64,000 bases of DNA from positions 62,001 to 126,000 of the forward strand of contig JAOBSW010000475.1 of assembly GCA_026214975.1 (NCBI GenBank), read 5' to 3'. Below are positions 34,198-44,728 of the stretch, one piece after another; within the stretch, counting starts at the first letter, position 1; every line of letters starts with the position of its first letter. The notes beneath the pieces were generated by a model, which was not told the origin of the DNA, did not search any database, and worked only from the letters and a program-made list of their open reading frames with translations. A program made the position numbers and the translations under genes. This DNA is from Gentiana macrophylla. Taxonomy: Eukaryota; Streptophyta; Magnoliopsida; Gentianales; Gentianaceae.

Positions 34198-35819
34198 TGT
34201 TGGTCCCTTGAAAAGGCTTTAGTTAAGTTTAGAGGGTGGGAGGGTGAATAAACCTAACACTTAAAACTTTTGGATTTAACAAACTCAAGCAAGTTCAAGA
34301 CTTACTTGATCGGTCGAGAGTCTGCCGATACTCGATGAGTCTGGCATTTTGTTGAGTTTCTTGAATTTGTGCTTGTGAGAATATATCAAAAATTAAGCCT
34401 TATTACTTGTTGTTAAAGTATGATATCAAGTATTAGATACTCAGTAGTGTATGTGTGTGATTCAGTTGCTAGATTCAGTAGATTGATGTGCTAAATATCC
34501 TAAATGCAGAAAGTAAGTAGGCAGATTTTATAGTGGTTCTAGGTGGTGCAATCCTGTCAGTCCACTCTTCTCCTGTGATGTTGGAGGTAATTCACTAGAT
34601 ATTCTTGAGGTAGCGGTTACAAAAATCCCTAAGTTGCTTGTCCTTCACCAATAACTATGGCTTCACAAACTGAACACTTGGAACATGTAGGATTGCTGCT
34701 CCAAAGTCTTCCACTGGTCCTTGAAGGGTAGGATTTCCTCTTCACTAGCTCCACCACAAACAACAGTCCTTCACACAAATGTGCTTCACTGTCTTCATTA
34801 GATTCCTTGTAAAAGAAAGATTGAATCAAGTAAGTGATTTAGCTTTCAGCAGCTTGATCAGGATGATATGATCAGCAGCTTGATGTCTTCAAGCATGTAA
34901 ACTTGATGTATCTTGAAAGCGTATTACACTTGAAGAACTTTTCTGGATCAGTAGTTTTATGCTCAGTAGGGTCAGCAGGGTGTTTTCTTGATAAGAATTT
35001 GCATCTCATGATTATCTGTTATTTTTCATCAATCATCATCTCTTGTATCTGAATTAGGAGTCCTCTATTTATCGGTAGGAATCCTTGTGACTTATGTTTG
35101 AAATTCAAACATAGCCATTTCAGATTTGTCCCATCTTGACTTGCTTTTTTTTAACTGTTCCTACGACTGACACTGTCAGATTCCTTTTTGATAGTATATA
35201 GTATGTCCACCCTTTGACTTGTATCCATTGGATAAAGGTATGATTCATCCCAACGTCCCTTTAATCTTAGCCATTGATTTGTTTGATAAATCAGAGGTTG
35301 TTAGCTGTCCCTTTCTTTGTAATCTTCCAGTCCGTTGGTCCATATTTTGCTGTGTTTATGAAACAATGCAGCTGACTTCTTTTATGTAACTTTTATTTAT
35401 GAAGTTAGATTACACCATTTAATCATAACCAAGTTCCAACCACCACTTAACTTATGGAACTTAGACCTTGTACACAATGTATATGTAGTCAGTTTAGGTC
35501 ATCACAGACATCCCTAAATTCTGATTCCATATCCTTGACTTTAATTACTAAGTTTGATCGCTTAGCCTTCAATAACTGAGTTTGAGCCCTCAGCCTTCAG
35601 TCTTCAGCAGGTTCCTAACTAGTCTATTGACCTAGGTACCCTACTGATATAGACAGGTCTGCTGATATAAGTCAGTTGATCATTTACAGTGCTTGTTTGA
35701 TCAAACCTATACAAGATCAAACTCTAGTAAACCTATACATTTGATCTAGACATCTTTTGCCTTTGCTCTATAACAGCTAGTCTGGCACTCATCAATAAAA
35801 CTCAAAAATAAGTCAAAAA
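34198..35819 (-). repeat. 5' LTR of element C
   Basis: 1622 bp, homologous to 467-501 plus 21206-22863. The upstream end has decayed from the expected TGTTGGACTT. The TATA box has decayed to CGATAAATAG (near 35070), and about 78 bp present in the other copy near 22310-22385 are missing. The LTR body differs from that of A and B, but its last 50 or so bases, including the C-run and GGACCAACA, are shared with them. CACAT follows at 35820-35824. Confidence 0.87.
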
Positions 35820-35824
35820 CACAT

Positions 35825-38449
35825 AACCGACACCATTCGGGCCCATGATTTATTGTTCCTTAAAGATACATCAAGTCCAAAAACGAAATCAGTAAACCCA
35901 CCACTTATTCAAAATATTGAGTGGGAGCGGGAGAGACGACAGCCGACCCCACAGCCTCTATTGTTGACTCAAGCACCGTGAGAGAATGGTGACGCCTCAT
36001 GCCGGCTTTGATTTTGGCCCCTAAGGAAGGCCTTCACCGCTATCGAAATTCAAGGATTGGTCTCCGAAAGGATAGGATTTTGGGTACTCGCCGAGTCACT
36101 GACCGACCCTAAGGCGGCACACTCGGGGTCTACCTAAAAATCTAAAACAGTAGGTCACACTCATAAACGGTATTTTGGTAATACCTTGGCTGAAAAAGGA
36201 AAGGTGATTGACGATCACAAATGAGATGTTCGATTCTCAATTTGATCTTCAATATTAATCGAAACCTCTTTGACCTACCCTAAGGCGGCACTTAGGTAAT
36301 AAATTAAGTCCTTGGAATGGTAGAATAGACTATAAGTATTTAGTTTATAGTTCCTAAAATCAATAAGTAGTGTATAATTTGGATTTATTTTCTGTCAATT
36401 TTATTTACAACTATTTATATATCTCTCTAGGGTACTAGACTGCTAGTTTTAATTTGACCTATAACGACTTCGTTAAAAGTGGTAAGTAACTAGAACATTG
36501 TATTTATTAATCTCACATGCGATCAATTTTATGGAAGATATATTTCTCTTGAGCCTTCAAGACTTAAGTGACGTAAATAAGTATGTCACTGCTGTCACTC
36601 GTGTTCAACGAGAGACAACCATAGTTAGTTTGAAAGATGATTGGGACGGTAAAATTCTTTTAGTGAATTTTTAATTGTGTAGTGGCTATACGAGAAATTT
36701 TCTAATAGAAAAATTAGAGAATCATAAATTAATGTGTTGCTAGTTAGACGAAATTTGGAACCGATAAACTAGTCGGAGCTTTAATCTTATGTTTTGTTGT
36801 TTTTTTCTAATTTATTAGAAAATTAGTCCCACTGGGTAACGCTTTCATTAGACATCCCACAGTTCACGAGTAGTGTCTACTCAAACGAACTGCTAGTTCA
36901 AGACTATTTCCTTTTAAGGAAAGTCAAGAATGGGAAAGAATGTCTACAAGTGTTAATCATCTAAACTAAGTATGAGGCTAAACCGAAATATTAATTAATG
37001 AAAGTATAGGATAAGGAAAGTGATTTCGGATCACTAAGCAATGAATCCTTAGCGACTTTCTTAACCGAGTAACTCGACTCGGGAGCTAAGTTCTTTGGAA
37101 GAACAAGGAAGATTTGCGTTAATGATTAATAGAGTAACAACAGGCAGTAATTTCAGCTAGAATAGTGGGAGTGATATAAGGAAATGAATTTTGGATTCTA
37201 TCCTTGAATATCACAGAAAAATTTATTTTTTTTGTTTACAGATTCGTTGAAACAAATGGATTCACTTTCATCTCGATACTACAGTTGCCTTAAACAAAGT
37301 GAAGATGACATTTGTAGTACTAATCTGAGACTCGGACTTTTGTTTGATAAAGACAGAACCACTAAGAAAAGCTGAATATGTATGTGTAACACATCTAAAA
37401 CTATTAAAGGTAAAAGGTTTCCGTATTAAGATAAACGACCCTTCAATATCTATTAATTAGTGCATATATCCTAGAGATAAGACCTGACGAATGGCTAAGG
37501 CTGATTCCTATCTCCCAGTCTAGGAACACTATCTCAAAGGAACAATGACTAAGTTTCCTTTCGATTGGGGGAGGGTAATAGATTTGAAGAGGTAACATAG
37601 CTTGTTCAAAATGACCTTCAGGGTCTAGTGAGAGATACAAGCTAGTGGGAGTTTTTGAATGGTGACATTTTTTCTAATAACTACTCAAAATGCTGGTTAG
37701 TTTATCGAAAGAATACGAGGAGGAGTCTCTGGTTTTAGCAGAGAATAGAGTATTCCATGCTCAGAAATAGGCTATCGCATAGTTTTTGGACTGATGTTCG
37801 GCCTGCCTTAAAGTGGAGTGATTTTCACCGAGGAAGAAACCATAGCCTCACCTTGCATAGTTATTTATGTGCTACAATACACTGCTTAACTCGGTTGAGA
37901 TATTGTTGCAAAATAACGGTTAACATTATTATGTAAACCGAGAAGTCTACCTAGAAGATCCCATCCATCTTATTGAATAATATGATCATGCATATACATA
38001 TGCAACATTCATCGAAAGTAGTCCTACCCTACATCTCAGGAATGATTCTCCAAATCTTCGGATAAAGAGAAAATGGGATAGAGTGTCTCTGGGAGAAGGG
38101 AAAGTCAGCTTAACACGAGTCAATTTCAATCGAATCTTGGATTCAAGCAATAAATAGCAGTTTAATACGTCCTCAAGTATCTTTGAAGAATGAAGAATAA
38201 TGTGCTTGTAAATTCGGGTACAAGTGGGAGTACCGCCTGATTAGTTGGACCGGCGACGTTTTGATCCTAAAGATCGTCTCGAGCCGACAACCAAACTAAT
38301 CAGTGTACCAAGTCGAGTGCTTGGAGGGTACGGCATTGAGGGATATATCTCATCTGCTTTTAGAGCAAGTGGGAAAGTGTTGTGAATAAGATGAGAAAGG
38401 GTGTGCTCTAAAAACAATCGTTGCTTATCATTTCATGCAAGTGGGAGAT
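35825..38449 (+). mobile_element. Interior of outer LTR element E (coding-empty, LARD-like)
   Basis: 2.6 kb with no reading frame of note and no gag or pol motif that I can see. It ends in AAGTGGGAGAT, a copia-style polypurine tract, directly before the LTR at 38450. A long non-coding interior between LTRs fits a large retrotransposon derivative that borrows proteins from a relative. It contains a self-complementary pair (CTGATTAGTTGG near 38237 and CCAACTAATCAG-like sequence near 38293) that could fold. Confidence 0.6.
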
Positions 38450-39744
38450 TGTTAGGTGTAGTGCCCGAAAGACAATTTGTGTAATTGTTTTTTATAACAG
38501 AATTTATCTCACCTTATTACTTGCTTGGTGCTTGTAAGTAATACACTGCTGCAAACCCTAAGTATATCAGTATGTAACCGCTTAACTCAGTGTATGACAT
38601 GTAAATGAGGATTGAGTTAGTGGTGATATACTTAAACTGTTAGTCCGTGCTGAACTTAATCAGAGTTTAGGGTGTCTTGATCAAAACACCAATAATGCGC
38701 CCAGAACCTTAGGGTGTGATAGTCTTATCCGGACTGTCGGTAGAGGGTACCTACGTGGGGCATTTATATATGATGGCATTCATATAGGACTGGACCGATT
38801 TAATCTGAATTTCTCGATATAATTCCGTAATCGAGGAATCTTATTAAATCATTAGATGATCATATATGGATCAACCTTAATCCTGAGGTGATCACAGGGT
38901 GCTGCTTGTCTCGGGGTGGTGTTTGATGTGTTAGTTACCGTTCACTTGAATATGTGTTCCAAGCCACTTCTCGTTGGCACTATCCCCTGATGAGTGAGTA
39001 GTTCTGATTTTCACAGACATGGAATCCATTCCTTCCTGCGGAAAGTAGAGAGACAGTCCCCTTATTTGTTATCCCTAAGAAAGTGATCGATCCCGGGAGT
39101 TCACATTTGACCAATTAGTTACTAGTCAGATATGTGCACTAATTGATCATCAAGGGGTTAATGGTAAATAAGGATAAGATATTCTGTGTCGAGTTTATGG
39201 AGACATCCCACACAGAGTGGACAGTCTACGGAGGGTTAATCCATATGTAGTGATTATATCAATGGACGCTTAACTACTCTATGGGTTGAGTGTAAGTATA
39301 CATCTATAATTGGTAGAGTTCAGTTTCGGGTTTATGGTGGCGTAATCCCGGAATTAATAATTATATATATTTATTTTGTTCGATGAATATTGTATTTAAT
39401 TATTGGAGCTACTGGTTATAGGTCCATGGTCCCCAATGTGGCTTCTATAATTCGGGCTTATATTCTTGTTTATTTGGGCCTCAGAAATAATTAATTGGCT
39501 GGGCCAATTAATTGAAATGCATGTATATTATTTACTTGGGCTAAATAATATAATACACACAAAAGACATTTTATGTGGGCTTCTAAACCCTAGGGGTGGC
39601 GCCATTTTGGTCTTAATTAGCACAAGAATTAATTTTCTTGTGTTATGGAAAATAAAAGAGATTCTTGTTATGACATGTTATTTGGTTTTCTATTGGTCAA
39701 TGACATGTCACAATTATTCATTAAGGAAAATATATTGTTGGTGA
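38450..39744 (+). repeat. 3' LTR of element E, truncated at its far end
   Basis: Starts TGTTAGGTGTAGTGCCCGAA just after the polypurine tract. It is homologous on the opposite strand to 42327-43485 over several hundred bases (shared GAGTTCAGTTTCGG, GGTGGCGTAATCCCGGAATT and TATAGGTCCATGGTCCCC). The part that would carry the TATA box and U5 is missing after about 39744. The combined copies suggest an LTR of roughly 2 kb. Confidence 0.68.
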
Positions 39745-41300
39745 TTGGTTTTTGAGTTACTGAATATTTAGTAATATAAGGTTCTGCATTTTGAGTTACT
39801 GAATATTGATGGTGATTGGTTTTTCATGCTGCCTAACCTTACCACCTGCTTGATTAGTTTTTTTCATATACTGATTTTTTTTACAACTATATTTTATTCT
39901 CAGTCACTAGTCTCTAGCACAAGTTCTAACGACTCTTTAGGTAAGGTACATTCCTTCCATCCCGATCAGGAAAAGGTAAGTTCAAAGTATTAAATTCATC
40001 CATATTTGTATATATCATATATTCATAAACTCTGCAACTTGTAAACCCAGAAGGCGGATGGAATCCTAGGATTCCTCCTCGAGGCAAAAAAAATAAAAAA
40101 ATTACATAATAAAAGGCTGAATAATTGTCAAAAAAAAAAGATTCGAACAAGGGATCCAAGGGAAGAATCCAGCCAGAAAGCTTTTGGTACAAAAAAAGGA
40201 GCTGAAATAATACTAACAGAAGATCAACTTTAATATAAATAATGGCAATATAGTAACTTCACACCCAAAATTGAGGGGGGCATATGCCCCATGGACCCTT
40301 AATAGGTCCGCCTATGGTCTGGTCTATGCTTTGTCTTTCAACCTCAAATTAAAAAATCATGTAACAAATCCTGACACAAATCGGCTTTCATATTTGCTTC
40401 GTCCTTTTCTCTTAGAGAGGCTTCGGCTTACATATTTGCTTTGTCCATTTTTTGTTAGTGGGGTTCTAGCTCAGCATTATAACTTGACTATGAGCTATTA
40501 GCGTTGTTTCCAACCTAGAAACAAAAAAGATTTGAAGGCATAGATCAATGCAGAGAAATTCAAAATAACATAAACAATTTAGTCAATCAAAGAAACTCAA
40601 ATTAATGCTGACTTCAAATCTTAATCTAACAGACCAACTCCGTGACCAATCCCTCCTAACAAACCAATTGCCCACACACAAAAGCATCAACCAACTACGC
40701 CTCCGCTCATTATCCCTGATTGCATATTTCATTAAGAAATGATGTAGAAAATAAGGCAGAGAGACTGAAAGAAATATTTATTCATCTAAACTGAGGTACA
40801 AGGGAACCATGAATTCCCAACAACCATCTCGAATAAGCGACCTAAAGACAAATAAATACAACCAAGCGCACAAGCGATAAATAATACATCTCACAACTCA
40901 AGATTAACATTACAAGACAACAATTAAATAAAAGGGAATACAAACACTCAGAAGATTAAAGACTATAAAACTATCTAACAAATTATTTAATATTTACTAC
41001 AAATGACAAGTGACTGGCTAATTGGTGATGGCATTTAGAAGAGTATTAAACATTTCACCAACTCCATGGACTAATAAACAGCACGTCTATACCAACTAAA
41101 AAAGCAAGTCTATAGTAACTAAAAATAATTTTGACCATATAAATCCTTATTTATTGGTGTTTCATATGTATGCATGAAAAGCTTACATCGTGGAGCCTAT
41201 GGAAACCAATTGTCAATGGCTAAATGGTGATGGCAGTTAGAAGAGTAATATAAGGAAAGTTTATACTAACTAAAGTAATTTTGATCATATAAAGTCGTAT
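39745..41300. other. AT-rich DNA without recognised genes
   Basis: Holds a small direct repeat (GAGTTACTGAATATT at 39754-39768 and 39793-39807) and, from about 41015, the first of two diverged tandem units of about 190 bp (phrase GGTGATGGCATTTAGAAGAG, repeated in altered form near 41226). A minus-strand open frame at 39926-40192 ends in LPFPDRDGRNVPYLKSR; I do not recognise it and cannot support it as a gene. GGGGGCATATGCCCC at 40276-40290 is a short palindromic sequence. Confidence 0.4.
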
Positions 41301-41390
41301 TCATTGGCGTCTCATATGCATGAAAGCTTACATCACGGAGCTTATTCATTGGCGTCTCATATGCATGAAAGCTTACATCAGGGAGCTTAT
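41301..41390 (-). repeat. 45-bp tandem duplication across an exon end
   Basis: Two copies of a 45-bp unit (41301-41345 and 41346-41390, starting TCATTGGCGTCTCATATGCA) with one or two differences. A third, diverged copy lies near 41156-41203. The unit spans the putative 5' splice site of exon 3 of the gene fragment, so donor GTAAGC is present twice. As 45 bp is a multiple of three, the frame would also stay open if it were read through. Confidence 0.8.
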
Positions 41391-41908
41391 GACACTGTTC
41401 CATTCTTAAATCTGCCACCCATGTGCGACGACAACCCTTAACACACAATAAAACACACTCAATGATTGTACGACCAAAAAAATTATTTATCTAACAAACA
41501 AATTATGTTTTATAATTGTAAACATAAATGACATCATACACATACCGCGGTATTGAATTCATAAAAATGCCTTCCAATGGTCACTCCTGAATTGGATATT
41601 TGAAAGCGAATGCACCGTTGACAACAAGGGCAAACATACACAGGTTTCTAGAAAAGAAAGAAAGATGTTTCATGACCACAAAGTAAATCAAACATATTTA
41701 AGAAAATAGATTCAAAAGAAAGAATTAATCACCTCAGAACACCAATTGCGATCCATCAAAAATTGTGAATAAGCAGCTAAATCTTTGTGCATCTCATCAA
41801 ACTTACAACGTATGGCATTTGCAAACCCATGGACTTCAACTTTGCAACTAACCCAATCAGCGTATATGCCAGGATTTCGACCACAAACACGACATACACT
41901 TTGTCCAT
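41377..41908 (-). pseudogene. Spliced gene fragment: RNase H1 N-terminal/viroplasmin-like domain plus Cys-rich module
   Basis: Three exons fit on the minus strand: 41733-41908, 41546-41647 and 41377-41436. Splice sites are GAG/GTGATT, TTTCTAG/AAA, GCG/GTATGT and TTAAG/GGT, and all junctions keep phase 0. Exon 1 starts MDKVYVVF, then a one-base loss in a T run shifts the frame to GRNPGIYADWVSCKVEVHGF. Together these show the GR-PGIY-W-C-V-GF signature of the RNase H1 N-terminal domain (also called viroplasmin domain), which binds RNA:DNA hybrids or double-stranded RNA. Exon 2 is Cys-rich (YVCPCCQRC), like a zinc finger; exon 3 has GCRRTWVADLRMEQCHKL. This is a decayed copy of a plant cellular gene; the full gene and its role are not visible. 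Confidence 0.6.
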
Positions 41909-42326
41909 CTCAAAAGAGAGCAAACTTAAATCGAAAATGATTTATTCAAAAAAAATTAAAAAAATCATATGAGAAACTGATAAACAAATGATTAATTTAA
42001 TTCAAGAGCATACTCGAGTTGAAGTTGGATTGAACTTTTTAGTCGGAGGAGGCGAGATCAAGGTAGAAAACAGCCAATTGATTCAACTATGGTGTTTAAA
42101 GCATGATGATCAAGAGCCTTTATACTTTGATGATTCAAATATGTCTTCCATGGTAAGGGAACAAATCCATTCAATTTAGTTTATGTGTTTAAAGCTCAGT
42201 TTTCTTTCAAAAGATCAATAGCAGCTTATCCATTCAACCATCATGCCCAGTTTATTCCTCATTTATTGCAATTTTGTTCTAACTCTAAGTGATAATTCAA
42301 CCAATGCACATGACATACCAGATGTT
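41909..42326. other. Sequence between the gene fragment and an LTR fragment
   Basis: This would be the upstream side of the gene fragment. I see no promoter that I can defend. A plus-strand 63-codon open frame at 41988-42179 matches nothing I know and may be chance. Confidence 0.35.
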
Positions 42327-43485
42327 TGCTAGGAGTAATAGCACCGATCGAGACACTCGATCTTAGCACAACGGAAACTTATGCGATTTACGATATGAGA
42401 CATAACTAATTAACCCTATGAGAAGGTTGAAGATTTACCTTATCAGAGAGAAAGAGATACTCGACCAAAGGGAGATTCCGTGATCATCCGGATTGTATCT
42501 CCAAGCGACGACTGGTGGACGTCGATCCTCGCCGTAGAACCTACTCGAATATGCACAAACTGAATGACTAAGGCAAGAAACTAATTTTTCTTCCTTCTAT
42601 TTTAGATGTGGCGCATTTTGTGATTGTGATTGTGCTAGGAGGAACTCTTTTTATATAGGAAAATAACTAGTCAAGAGAGTTATCCTTTTCACACCACAAA
42701 ACCTTTTCCCATAAGGAAAATATATTTTTGCTACAAAATAAGAGATAATTCCCAAAAAATCAATCTCTATATTTTTCCCCTATTCCCATAAGGAAAAGAC
42801 ATTTTTTGCTACAAAATAAGAGATAATTCCCAAAAAAATCAATCTCTTTATTTTTCCATTAATTATCCAACAAATAGATAATTAATTTATTACACATGTG
42901 AGATAATCTTGGAAAATTTCTTCTCCTAATTATCCATATATGGCGCCACTTTTTTAGTCAATTTTAATAGAAAATGTCTTTTCTATTTTACATATTATTT
43001 ACCAAATAAATAATAATGCATATTCATTACATAGACCAACTATTTAATTTATTTTCGAGGTTTCATAAAACGAGAAAACACTCACGCGTTAGGAGCCAAC
43101 CCGGGGACCATGGACCTATAACCTGTAGCTACAATAAATTAAATAAAATATTCATCGAACAAAATATTTCCACTTAATTCATTAATTCCGGAATTACGCC
43201 ACCATAAATCCGAAACTGAACTCTATCGATTATAGATTTAACTTATTCTCAAAACGTCGAGTTGAGTCGATAAGTGTCCCTTGATATAATCATTTCATAT
43301 AAACTAACCCTCCATAGACTATCCGTAATGAAGCGGGATTATTTCCGTAAACCTTCTTCACTACATCTTATCCTTATTTACCATTAACCAACTAGTGATC
43401 AATTAGTTCATAACCAATACGAACACCCGGGATTGATCAGTTTCTAGGATTAACAAATAATAGGATTGTCTTTCTACTTCCCGCA
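42327..43485 (-). repeat. LTR fragment of the E family, inverted, cut at the satellite border
   Basis: On the minus strand it ends in GATCGGTGCTATTACTCCTAGCA, preceded by TTTCCGTTGTGC, a common copia LTR 3' end. It has the U3-like part in common with 38450-39744. The 5' part is missing: homology stops at CCCGCA (43480-43485) and SatA starts at the next base. No internal region or primer site follows at 42326. Confidence 0.65.
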
Positions 43486-44728
43486 TTATGTATTTACTTG
43501 TTAGCCCATATTTTGTGTTGCATAATATTTTGAAAACTAAACACTAAATTTTTATATTTGATCACCTTAATTCCCTACATTAATGTTACTTATTTTTTGA
43601 ACCCAACACACCCACACTATAAAACTCATTATATTATAACATAATCACTTTAAAAACCCTATTTATTGGTACATTTAAACACAAATTCAAATGTTCAAAC
43701 ACTACACCGATTAGAAAGTTATGTAAAAATATAATTGTGAAGAAAAATTTGAAAACCCCCGTTTTATGTTAAGTAATAACCTGAAAACCCCCATTCAATG
43801 AATCCTTCACACGGATGCCATAATACTCATTTTAATGTTACGTATTCACTTGATTGCTCTTATTAATTTTACATAATAGTTTTAAAACAAAACCCTAATT
43901 TTTTATACTTGATCACCTTAACTCCTTACATTAATGTTACTCATTCTTTCAACCCTACTCACCCAAACATAAATCTTATTATGTTATCACTAAATCACTT
44001 GAAAACCTTATTTAATGTTCCATTCAAACATCAATTCAAATGGAAAAACACTACACCAAGTAGAATAATATGGTCAAAATACAATTGTATACGAAAAGTT
44101 TAAAAGCCCCGTTTTGTGTTACCTAATAACATGAAAACTCTAATTTTATGCATTCATTGAACCTTACACACACCATAATACACATTTTAATGTTATGTAT
44201 TTACTTGTTAGCCCTTATTTTGTGTTTTATAATATTCTGAAAACTAAACACTAATTTTTTATATTTGATAACTTTAATTACTTACAATAATGTTACTTAT
44301 TCTTTCAACCCAACACACCCACACGATAAAACTCATTCTATTAGAAACTAACCACTTTGAAAACCTTTTTTAATGTAACATTTAAACACAAATTTAGATG
44401 GTAAAACACTGTACCGATTAGAAACTTATGGTCAAAATATAATTGTGTACAAAAATTTGAAAACCTCCGCTTTGTGTTACGTAATAACCCGAAAACTCTA
44501 TTAAACTTCTACGCATTCAATGAATCCTCCACACGGATGCCATAATACTCATTTTAATGTTACATATTCACTTGATAGACCTTACTCAATGTTAAATATT
44601 AGTTTGAAAACAAAATCCTAATTTTTAATCATGATCCCCTTAATTCCTTATAGTAATGTTACTTATTCTTTGAACCCAACTCACCCACATCATAATACTT
44701 ATTCTGTTATAACTAAATCACTTGAAAA
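43486..44728. repeat. SatA satellite, block 1
   Basis: Tandem array of two alternating unit types. Landmark CCATAATAC starts at 43818, 44173 and 44540, giving steps of 355 and 367 bp. One type has CGGATGCCATAATACTCATT and CAAGCAGAATAATATGG; the other has CACCATAATACACATT and CCGATTAGAAAGTTATGG. Open frames in it are chance products. The array starts abruptly at the LTR fragment. Confidence 0.88.

Larger units (their letters stand above)
467..35819 (-). mobile_element. Element C: Sirevirus-like Ty1/copia retrotransposon, split by A
   Basis: C reads on the minus strand: 5' LTR at 34198-35819, primer site, gag, protease, integrase, reverse transcriptase, RNase H, ORF3, polypurine tract, and a 3' LTR split by element A into 467-501 and 21206-22863. 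Without A it is about 14.6 kb, enlarged by an inner insertion at 31516-32320. The gag type, the order of pol domains (integrase before reverse transcriptase), the tRNA-Met primer site and the long third ORF place it in the Sirevirus branch of copia. It has many stops and frameshifts and looks inactive. Confidence 0.9.

Noticed and set aside
39926..40192. Minus-strand frame ending LPFPDRDGRNVPYLKSR as a gene or organelle-derived piece
   Set aside because: The text looks protein-like, but I recognise no family, it has no clear start, and I cannot show an organelle origin without a search.
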